A stretch of DNA of 33,589 nt, taken from UBA1151 sp963579925 (GTDB taxonomy: Bacteria > Chloroflexota > Dehalococcoidia > Lucifugimonadales > Lucifugimonadaceae). The notes beneath the pieces are model-generated. The model made no database searches. It saw only the letters and a list, made by a program, of their open reading frames with translations, and was not told where the DNA came from. Shown in pieces: positions 23,257-29,410 of this stretch. How positions within the stretch are numbered: the first letter of the stretch is position 1; every line of letters starts with the position of its first letter. The stretch is taken from assembly GCA_963579925.1 (NCBI GenBank), contig CAUZJA010000006.1, positions 1-33,589 of the forward strand, read 5' to 3'. The translations under genes and the position numbers were made by a program.

Positions 23257-24426
23257 TCATGACCACATAGTCTGCTGCTTGGAGCCCCACGCGCTGCGTG
23301 CGGCCTTCACGTAGCCTTCTGGAGGATGGATCTCAACCGGTGGGTTGGCACGAAGTGCAGCTTCATCCATATCCAGCCCAATTCCCGGGCCAGTGGGAAC
23401 GTCAAAGTAGCCATCCACCTGCTTCGGGAACTCACCCTCCACAACCTCGTCAAACCAGGGGTGATGGCCACCTTCCTGAATCATGAAGTTAGGCGTGCAT
23501 GCATCAAGTTGTAGCGCTGCCATCGTGTTGATTGGACCGTAAGGATTGTGCGGCTGAATTCCCACGTAGTAGGCCTCCGCCATTGCGGCGATTTTCTTCA
23601 ACTCTGAGATTCCGCCAGCGTGGCAGATATCGGGCTGAATCAGGCCGACTACCTGCTTCTCCAGAAGCTCTACAAATCCCCACTTTGTGTATAGGCGCTC
23701 GCCGGTAGCAAGCGGTATCGACACCGCGGCCGCAACCTGTGCCATCGCGTCGATGTTCTGCGGCGGCACCGGCTCTTCAAACACGTATGGGCGCAGCTCT
23801 TCGAGGGCGTTTCCGATTCGAATTGCAGACGTTGGGCTGAGCCGACCGTGGCATTCCACCAGCAGTTCAACGTCATCCCCTACTGCCTCACGAACAGCTG
23901 TGACGATAGCGATTGCCTCGCGCTCAGCTTCTGCGCTGATGAATATCCCTGTGTGGTGGAATGGGTCGCCCTTGAGTGCCGTAAGCCCCGTGCTGACCTG
24001 CTGCAACGCATGCTCAACTGCAAGCTCCGGGGTATCGCCATCAAATCGTCCGTACGTCCAGATTTTCTCTCGCATGGGACCGCCAAGGAGCTCGTACACC
24101 GGCACTCCAAGCGCCTTGCCTTTGATGTCCCACAGGGCGATCTCAATACCGCTTATCGCGGCCATATGGATCACTCCACCTCGAACGTTGTGGTAAAGGT
24201 GATACAGCTCCTGCCAGTGCTCCTCTATGCGTCCCGGATCCTTGCCGATCAGCGTCGCGCCCATCTCATCAACCATGTTTGCGACCGCCACCGGACCACA
24301 CGTTGATTCGCCCCATCCGATGATGCCTTCGTCCGTCTCCACCTTCACATAGACGTAGTTGCGCCTGGCCCCCGGGCTGGATATTGCGGACGCACTGACA
24401 ATTGCTTCAACGTTGGTGATCTTCAA
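23257..24426 (-). CDS. Enolase-superfamily dehydratase, D-galactonate dehydratase-like
   Basis: The barrel carries the family constellation: E191 and H193 in VECHGRLSP (galactonate-type dehydratases have DFHGR, so the first metal ligand is Glu instead of Asp), E217 in FEEP, E243 in GERLYTKWGF, D266 in IQPDICHAGGI and H293 in QPHNPYGP. These point to an acid-sugar dehydratase producing a 2-keto-3-deoxy acid. The precise sugar is not known. It has a TTG start at 24426, with a GGGAG ribosome site 8 nt upstream held in the arm of a hairpin. It follows an MFS transporter gene by 84 bp and precedes brnTA on the same strand. Confidence 0.9.
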   Translation of the reverse strand: MKITNVEAIVSASAISSPGARRNYVYVKVETDEGIIGWGESTCGPVAVANMVDEMGATLIGKDPGRIEEHWQELYHLYHNVRGGVIHMAAISGIEIALWDIKGKALGVPVYELLGGPMREKIWTYGRFDGDTPELAVEHALQQVSTGLTALKGDPFHHTGIFISAEAEREAIAIVTAVREAVGDDVELLVECHGRLSPTSAIRIGNALEELRPYVFEEPVPPQNIDAMAQVAAAVSIPLATGERLYTKWGFVELLEKQVVGLIQPDICHAGGISELKKIAAMAEAYYVGIQPHNPYGPINTMAALQLDACTPNFMIQEGGHHPWFDEVVEGEFPKQVDGYFDVPTGPGIGLDMDEAALRANPPVEIHPPEGYVKAARSAWGSKQQTMWS

Positions 24427-24434
24427 TGTGATGA

Positions 24435-24457
24435 CTCCCGCTAATGGTTTGCGGGAG
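24435..24457 (-). promoter_or_regulatory. Hairpin containing the ribosome binding site of the dehydratase gene
   Basis: CTCCCGC, a 9-nt loop, and GCGGGAG form a perfect 7-bp GC-rich stem. On the minus strand the downstream arm contains GGGAG, the presumed Shine-Dalgarno for the TTG start 8 nt further on. The hairpin would hide the ribosome site. No U-run follows, so it is not a terminator. Confidence 0.45.
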
Positions 24458-24510
24458 CATACACCGAGAAGTGCGTAGGTACCGAATGAACCTCAGAGCT
24501 ATGTTTCAGT

Positions 24511-25779
24511 TCACTCTGAGGGTGAATTCATGGTCATTTTCCGCAGTCGTGAACCGACCACTGCGATCAGAAGTGCGAGCGCCAAGCCGACTGCTGCCAT
24601 GCTGGCGACCGCTGAGCCAGGTGAGAAGATTTCCGCCAGCCACCCCGCCGTGAATCCCCCAATCGCTCCGCCACCCCACGTCATCTGCTGTACGCCCAAC
24701 AACCGCGCTCTGGAACCCTGAGGCACCACTTCAATAATTACCCTGGATTGCAAGACACCAATTAGCGATGCGAAGGCTCCCATAATGCCCAGAAGCAAGA
24801 TCGTCGTCGGCAAGTTGCTCGAGAGGGCGAGTGGGATTGCCACGATGTGAACGACAATCATTCCCACAAGAAACCAGCGACCTGTCTTCACAAGGCGAAT
24901 CCCGATCGAGGCAAGAACCAGTACGCCAATTGCCTCCCCGGCTGGCATCGTCCCCTCTAGCGCCCCAAGCAATCCAGAACCACCATCAAATGTATCCGTC
25001 GCGAAGATCGGTGCAAGTGAGATGTAGTTGAACGCCATCACTTCGCCAACGAATCCAACGGCCAGCAGCGTCCGGAGAGTTGGATTCTGCCAGGCATATG
25101 TGATGCCATCTGCAAATGTGCTGAAGATGCTATTCGATGTGCTTATTCCTGGTTTCGCCGTTGATCCCGCATCGTCTTGATCATCTCTGGCCGCACCAAA
25201 TGGAACCATGAACGCTGACACCAAGAATGCTGCTGCGATCCCGAAAAGTACGTATTCCGCAGATACAAAAATTAGTATCCCGCCCGTCAAGAATGGCGAC
25301 GCCAAAAATCCGCCGGTGATCCCCAGCTCCTCCATGGATATAGCGCTTGTTAGATCCTTCTTCGGCACAACATCGGCTGTCAGGGCACGGCGTGCCGGTA
25401 CCGTCCCCCCCGACACCGTCGCACTGACAACGTTGAGAATAAGAAGCGCCCACACCGCTCCCGGTTCAATCAATACGCTCAGTGCAAGCAGAATCGAAAA
25501 CAGCGCTCTGGAGGCCATTCCCCAGCGCAATATGAGTGCCCTCCCAAACCTGTCTGCAGCGGCACCACCCAGCGGCCCTGCAAATATCTGGGGCGCAAGG
25601 AACGTGGTAATCACCAGGGACACCAGCACCGGTGAGCCGGTCTCCTCCACGATGACCCAGCCAAGCGAAATAAAGATCGCCCCTTGCGCAAAGGTGCCCA
25701 GAAATGTGATGACAAACAGGCGGCGAAATACGGGCGTATCAAATGCTGAAAGCGCCGGAATACGGGTCGTCAGCGACAT
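24511..25779 (-). CDS. MFS transporter (EntS/MFS_3-like exporter)
   Basis: Twelve hydrophobic segments over 422 residues. The loop between helices 2 and 3 reads GPLGGAAADRFGRALIL, the classical MFS G-x-x-x-D-R-x-G-R motif. The N-terminal FDTPVFRRLFVITFLGTFAQG and the overall pattern are those of EntS-like exporters of siderophores or drugs. The substrate is unknown. It lies 13 bp after the aminoglycoside-phosphotransferase-fold kinase gene in the same direction. A kinase plus an efflux pump behind a HigBA module would suit a resistance or detoxification role, but that is inference. Confidence 0.88.
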   Translation of the reverse strand: MSLTTRIPALSAFDTPVFRRLFVITFLGTFAQGAIFISLGWVIVEETGSPVLVSLVITTFLAPQIFAGPLGGAAADRFGRALILRWGMASRALFSILLALSVLIEPGAVWALLILNVVSATVSGGTVPARRALTADVVPKKDLTSAISMEELGITGGFLASPFLTGGILIFVSAEYVLFGIAAAFLVSAFMVPFGAARDDQDDAGSTAKPGISTSNSIFSTFADGITYAWQNPTLRTLLAVGFVGEVMAFNYISLAPIFATDTFDGGSGLLGALEGTMPAGEAIGVLVLASIGIRLVKTGRWFLVGMIVVHIVAIPLALSSNLPTTILLLGIMGAFASLIGVLQSRVIIEVVPQGSRARLLGVQQMTWGGGAIGGFTAGWLAEIFSPGSAVASMAAVGLALALLIAVVGSRLRKMTMNSPSE

Positions 25780-25792
25780 GCGGTCATGCCGT

Positions 25793-26704
25793 TCAGCCGA
25801 TCGCCGTGCGAATGCGTTCGATCTGCGTGCGGCTCAACTCAGCAAAATATTCATCGTTGTGAGATATCGCCCAGGGAATACTTCCGATAGCGGTTACCAG
25901 GCTTAGGGTGTTGAGCAGCAAGCCTTCATCTTCAGTTGGCTCGCGCCCATAGCCCTCAAAGTACGCGTCCCGCAGATGCGGCTCCCGATGAAAGTGGTCG
26001 TACTCCATCCGCTGGACATCTTGTAGCCACAGATCCCAACGCGTGCGTTCCCAGTCGATCACCCCAAAGCCGGTGCCCTCTTCGTTACGTTGGATCAGCC
26101 AGTTTCGGGGAGAGAAATCCATGTGGCACGGCACGCGTTGAAGTCCAGGCAGCGAGCTCGCCTCGTGGATCAACTCTCGCACCCAGGTAGCAGTCTGCTC
26201 GTCGATAGCTTCCTCACCCGCGCTCAAGTAGTAGTCCAACCGGTCTCGCAAATACTCCGCGGGATCAATCCCATCTGGATCAGGAATTCCAACATCGTGC
26301 AGTTTGCGTATGAACCTCCCAGCCATCTTAAACATCAGAGTGCATTCATCAGATGAAACGGGCGTCTCGTCCAGCAGTTCTCCCTCAACTTCCGTCATCA
26401 AGATCACGGCCAGGTCATCATCACGTGAAATAACCCTGGGCGATTGCCACCAGGTCTGCACTCCCAACGCCGTTACGAACTGCTCAAGGCCGATTAACTC
26501 ACGCTCATACAAAGTGGCCGATTCATGGTGCTTCAGCCACGCCAGTGAACCATCGCTACTCCGCAAGCGCCACACGATTGATGGCCGACCAAAGTCACGC
26601 GAACGATTCTCGATCTGAACCGCAGATCCTATTTGGCGTTGTGCGTAGTCAACGAACTGCTGATTGTCTGGGTGCTCCGGGCTGTGAAACGCCGGTTTAG
26701 TCAC
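25793..26704 (-). CDS. APH-family small-molecule kinase (aminoglycoside phosphotransferase fold)
   Basis: A 303-residue eukaryotic-like kinase fold. The catalytic loop is CHMDFSPRNWL (H194, D196, N201) and the metal-binding motif GVIDWER has D217 and E219. K58 in WLKHHE is a likely ATP contact. Enzymes of this family phosphorylate aminoglycosides, macrolides, choline, homoserine or sugars; the sequence does not say which. The GTG start overlaps the higA stop as GTGA, and the MFS gene follows by 13 bp, so the kinase is read through from the HigBA promoter. Confidence 0.85.
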   Translation of the reverse strand: MTKPAFHSPEHPDNQQFVDYAQRQIGSAVQIENRSRDFGRPSIVWRLRSSDGSLAWLKHHESATLYERELIGLEQFVTALGVQTWWQSPRVISRDDDLAVILMTEVEGELLDETPVSSDECTLMFKMAGRFIRKLHDVGIPDPDGIDPAEYLRDRLDYYLSAGEEAIDEQTATWVRELIHEASSLPGLQRVPCHMDFSPRNWLIQRNEEGTGFGVIDWERTRWDLWLQDVQRMEYDHFHREPHLRDAYFEGYGREPTEDEGLLLNTLSLVTAIGSIPWAISHNDEYFAELSRTQIERIRTAIG

Positions 26705-27006
26705 GAATCACCGGAGTATACGACGACTTCTTTATCCAGCCTGTCAGCAAGTCTGTCGCGCTCTATCTCGAGATCATAATGCGTTTGCAAATTGATCCAA
26801 AAGCGCTCTGACATGCCAAAAAACCGGGCGAGCCGAAGAGACGTATCGGCAGTGATTCCTCGCTTGCCGTGAACAATCTCATTGATCCGACGCGCTGGAA
26901 CACCTATGTCTTTGGCCACACGATACTGAGAAAGTCCCATGGGAGTCAGAAATTCCTCCATGAGGATTTCTCCGGGATGTATAGGGGGCAATTGCTGTGT
27001 ACTCAT
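26701..27006 (-). CDS. higA: HigA-type antitoxin (HTH/XRE)
   Basis: HigA-family helix-turn-helix antitoxin that binds the HigB toxin and represses the operon. It begins with the family signature PPIHPGEILMEEFL. GLSQYRVAKDIGVPARRINEIVHGKRGIT is the HTH, and ADTSLRLARFFGMSERFWINLQ is the typical helix that follows. 101 residues is the usual size. GAGAG lies 6 nt before the ATG. It follows higB after 9 bp, the toxin-first order of HigBA. The 3' end overlaps the kinase gene by 4 nt, so the antitoxin and a metabolic gene share a message. Confidence 0.93.
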   Translation of the reverse strand: MSTQQLPPIHPGEILMEEFLTPMGLSQYRVAKDIGVPARRINEIVHGKRGITADTSLRLARFFGMSERFWINLQTHYDLEIERDRLADRLDKEVVVYSGDS

Positions 27007-27015
27007 TGATTTCTC

Positions 27016-27297
27016 TCAGTGATAATCAACCGGCTCCACATCTTCTGGTCCACGTTCGCTCCAATGGAAACAGATACGCCACTGGTCGTTTACTCGAATG
27101 CTGTGCTGTCCCAGACGATCCCCACGGAGTGCCTCCAGACGATTGCCCGGAGGTACCCGCATATCCAGAAGACTCTCCGCCGCGTTCAGCATCAATAGCT
27201 TTCGGAGGGCCGACCGTTCCAATGCCTGCGACATACGAGGTAGACGCTGGCGGCTAAATAGCCGCTCGGTGCGAGAGTCTGCAAAGCTTCGGATCAT
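27016..27297 (-). CDS. higB: HigB-type toxin (RelE/ParE superfamily)
   Basis: A ribosome-dependent mRNA interferase of the HigB family. MIRSFADSRTERLF at the start, ALRKLLMLNAAESLLDMRVPPGNRLEALRGDRLGQHSIRVNDQWRICF in the body and VEPVDYH at the end match the family closely. The open frame extends to 27333, but the extra 12 residues are not conserved and lie over the promoter and operator. I therefore start at ATG 27297 (93 residues). No Shine-Dalgarno is present, and the predicted transcript starts almost at the ATG, so leaderless translation is likely. Confidence 0.92.
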   Translation of the reverse strand: MIRSFADSRTERLFSRQRLPRMSQALERSALRKLLMLNAAESLLDMRVPPGNRLEALRGDRLGQHSIRVNDQWRICFHWSERGPEDVEPVDYH

Positions 27298-27304
27298 TAG
27301 CCAT

Positions 27305-27341
27305 ATAGTAACGCATTGCGTTACTAACGGCAAGCGTTACT
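27305..27341 (-). promoter_or_regulatory. higBA promoter with three operator half-sites
   Basis: On the minus strand a TTGCCG -35 box, a 17-nt spacer and a TACTAT -10 box place the start within a base or two of the higB ATG. The promoter is filled by three copies of an 8-mer: AGTAACGC at 27307-27314 forms a perfect palindrome with GCGTTACT at 27318-27325 (3-nt centre). A third copy, GCGTTACT at 27334-27341, repeats 16 bp away. HigA binding here would block RNA polymerase directly. Confidence 0.7.
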
Positions 27342-27360
27342 AGTGCAAGCGAATCTTCGC

Positions 27361-28392
27361 TCACTCTCCCACCAACCTCAAATAGCTTCCGTACCGATTC
27401 GCAGCGATATCACCGCGATCAACGGCTGCCTTCACGCCGCAATCTGGTTCGGAATCGTGGTGGCAATCCCGGAACTTGCAGAGTTCTGCAGGTTCAGTGA
27501 ACTCAGGGAAGTAGGCAGGAATCTGTTCTCTCTTGATGTCCCATAGTCCCAGCGATCTAACGCCGGGCGTATCGATTATCTGGGAGCCATCAGACCACTC
27601 GATCAACCGGGACGTGGTGGTCGTATGGCGGCCGCGCAGCTCCGTTCCCACTGCGCCGGTGTACTGCGTATCAGTGCCTGTAACGGCGTTTGCGATAGAC
27701 GACTTCCCAACCCCGCTGTGTCCGGTAAGAACTGCGGTCTTGGACTTGATCCGGTCTTGTAGCACGTCGATCCCATCGCTGGTTTCGGCTGATACAGGAA
27801 CTATTTGTATACCGATCTTCCGAAAGATGGATAGCGCTTCATCATCCGGTGGGGCAAGGTCAATCTTGTTGATACATATCAGCGGCTCGACACCGCCGTA
27901 CTGACACATCACAAGATATCGGTCTATCAGCCGCGCCCTGAACGGCGGAGAGATCGTGGACGCCACTATCACTGCGATATCTACGTTGGCGGCGATCACG
28001 TGCTCGTTGGAACCGCGTGAGGGATCCCTCGAGGCGTCGAATCGTAATCGCGCGATGCGAGCTTTTCTGGGATGTATAAGGACGATCTTGGCGAGCCCGT
28101 CATTGATCTCGATATCGACACGATCGCCAGTTACAACGCCTTCGGGATACTCCTCGGCTTGTAGGTTCTCAGCTGAGCCTTCGCCGAGGCCATCGTCTCG
28201 CCTGACGACCGCCGCCATACCCTGGCTTGATACGACGGTACCCAGTCCGCTGGTGGCAGCCATATCCCACGCAGGCGAATCTGAGCTACCGCCTGACGTT
28301 GTTGCGTCCGCATGAGCGCCTGCCTGGTCACGACGCTCTTGCAGGCGTCGTCGCTTGCGCGCGATTTGTTTTGGTGTTGGTTTCTTTGCCAA
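27361..28392 (-). CDS. rsgA: Ribosome small subunit-dependent GTPase A
   Basis: RsgA (YjeQ) is a circularly permuted GTPase that tests maturation of the 30S subunit. The permuted order is visible: NKID (175-178, G4) precedes the P-loop GHSGVGKSS (224-232, G1), and DTPG follows (274-277, G3). A basic N-terminal tail (KKPTPKQIARKRRRLQERR) and an OB-fold come first. The C-terminal zinc knuckle is CKFRDCHHDSEPDC (C305, C310, H312, C318). 343 residues is typical. The start is TTG 28392. It is transcribed on its own, and the higBA promoter begins just after its stop. Confidence 0.95.
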   Translation of the reverse strand: MAKKPTPKQIARKRRRLQERRDQAGAHADATTSGGSSDSPAWDMAATSGLGTVVSSQGMAAVVRRDDGLGEGSAENLQAEEYPEGVVTGDRVDIEINDGLAKIVLIHPRKARIARLRFDASRDPSRGSNEHVIAANVDIAVIVASTISPPFRARLIDRYLVMCQYGGVEPLICINKIDLAPPDDEALSIFRKIGIQIVPVSAETSDGIDVLQDRIKSKTAVLTGHSGVGKSSIANAVTGTDTQYTGAVGTELRGRHTTTTSRLIEWSDGSQIIDTPGVRSLGLWDIKREQIPAYFPEFTEPAELCKFRDCHHDSEPDCGVKAAVDRGDIAANRYGSYLRLVGE

Positions 28393-28513
28393 TCTGGTTC
28401 TCTCTAAAGCTAAAAACCGATATTGACCGGCTTTTCTAGGTGTGGGCGTGTGAGTTGATTACACATCCCTGCTGAACCAGGCGCTCTAAGCGCTGAATCG
28501 CTCCCCGAGGGGA

Positions 28514-28567
28514 CTAACGATCGTTCAGGAGGAACGCGTCAAATGACACTGAGACAATGGCTAACAT
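28514..28567 (-). CDS. Possible 17-aa leader peptide upstream of rsgA
   Basis: ATG with a perfect AGGAGG 7 nt upstream encodes MLAIVSVSFDAFLLNDR-stop. It lies about 120 bp before rsgA on the same strand, followed by small hairpins (CCCC-TC-GGGG and GCGCT-TAG-AGCGC). The plus strand also has an AGGAGG-preceded 14-codon frame, because the element sits inside the inverted repeat AGGAGGAA/TTCCTCCT. The rest of the 317-bp gap (28393-28709) holds no larger gene. Confidence 0.25.
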   Translation of the reverse strand: MLAIVSVSFDAFLLNDR

Positions 28568-28650
28568 CTCGATTCCTCCTTCAATGACACGGCCGGTTCG
28601 CCGCGTCTGCTAATGCTTTCCACTTGGCATGATCAACGAAGAATAGCACG

Positions 28651-28683
28651 AAAACGCCCCAACGGATCACTCCACCGAGGCGT
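28651..28683 (-). terminator. Intrinsic terminator of the secreted-protein gene
   Basis: On the minus strand a 13-bp stem (with several G-U pairs) closes a GUGA loop and is followed by UUUU. It lies 27 nt after the stop of the 188-residue secreted-protein gene. Confidence 0.75.
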
Positions 28684-28709
28684 GCCTGAGGGGATTTGTG
28701 AGACGGAAT

Positions 28710-29276
28710 TTAGTCGACCTGGACGTCGTTCATGAACGTTCCGATCGGGACCACACGCACAATTCCGGGCTCTGGTGTAGGTGCTTCGGGCAGGTCAGAT
28801 GCATTTACGACAACCGGACCAACGGCCGGGCCAACCGAGGCGCTGGATGATCCTGATACAGCACCTTCTGTTCGCTCGACATCGGGATCCTGCGTTGGTG
28901 GAGCGGGCTCGCCAAACGCTATTCCCTGAGGAGGAAAACTGTCCGCTGGCAGTTCGCCAGGCACAGGCATCGGCATCGGATCTACGTCAGGCTTGCTGAT
29001 AGAGACTGAGCCATCTGGCAGCGTTGTCACTTCGCCATCAAACGCAGTTACCGGCTCGCCCTCAATGAATAGCGGCTCGGGAATACCGATCGCTTCTGCA
29101 TTTACGCCAAGATCATTGGCGGTTGGCAGAGTTTGGGTCTGCGGGTCTGTGATCGCACCTGGAGAAGTCGCTTCGTCGTCTCTCAGCGCGAGCGCCGTTG
29201 GCACTGCAACTGCAGCGACGAGAGCTGCGATCGCCAGCGTTGAAATCGCGACCTTGAGCTTGTTCTGGTTGTTCAT
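28710..29276 (-). CDS. Secreted Pro/acidic-rich protein of unknown function
   Basis: The N-terminus NNQNKLKVAISTLAIAALVAAVAVPTALA is a classical signal peptide with a likely cleavage after ALA. The mature part (about 155 residues) is rich in Pro, Glu, Asp and Val with low-complexity segments (VDPMPMPVPGELPAD, SGSSSASVGPAVGPVVV) and no Cys, so it is probably extended or disordered and exported. I recognise no domain. It is a single-gene unit: the M1 aminopeptidase terminator lies about 85 bp upstream and its own terminator follows. Confidence 0.6.
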   Translation of the reverse strand: MNNQNKLKVAISTLAIAALVAAVAVPTALALRDDEATSPGAITDPQTQTLPTANDLGVNAEAIGIPEPLFIEGEPVTAFDGEVTTLPDGSVSISKPDVDPMPMPVPGELPADSFPPQGIAFGEPAPPTQDPDVERTEGAVSGSSSASVGPAVGPVVVNASDLPEAPTPEPGIVRVVPIGTFMNDVQVD

Positions 29277-29359
29277 TGTTCGATCCGTGTTTTTGAGTTT
29301 GTTTGTTGTCTACATAGATACAAACGCAGGACTGCATCATTTTGTTCCCGAACAACAAA

Positions 29360-29386
29360 AAGCCGGTCCCAACACGGGACCGGCTT
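29360..29386 (-). terminator. Intrinsic terminator of the M1 aminopeptidase gene
   Basis: A perfect 11-bp stem AAGCCGGTCCC / GGGACCGGCTT with a 5-nt loop. On the minus strand it is followed by TTTGTTGTT and lies about 25 nt past the aminopeptidase stop. Confidence 0.9.
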
Positions 29387-29410
29387 GTGTTTTCGAAGAC
29401 TTTTGTTGGC

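Noticed and set aside
25208..25906. 232-codon plus-strand frame
   Set aside because: Antisense of the MFS transporter, crossing into the kinase; low-complexity Ser/Thr/Ala translation without domain features.
28440..28530. tRNA-like or other known structured RNA before rsgA
   Set aside because: No acceptor pairing, no GGTTCGA-type T-loop and no match to known small stable RNA cores.
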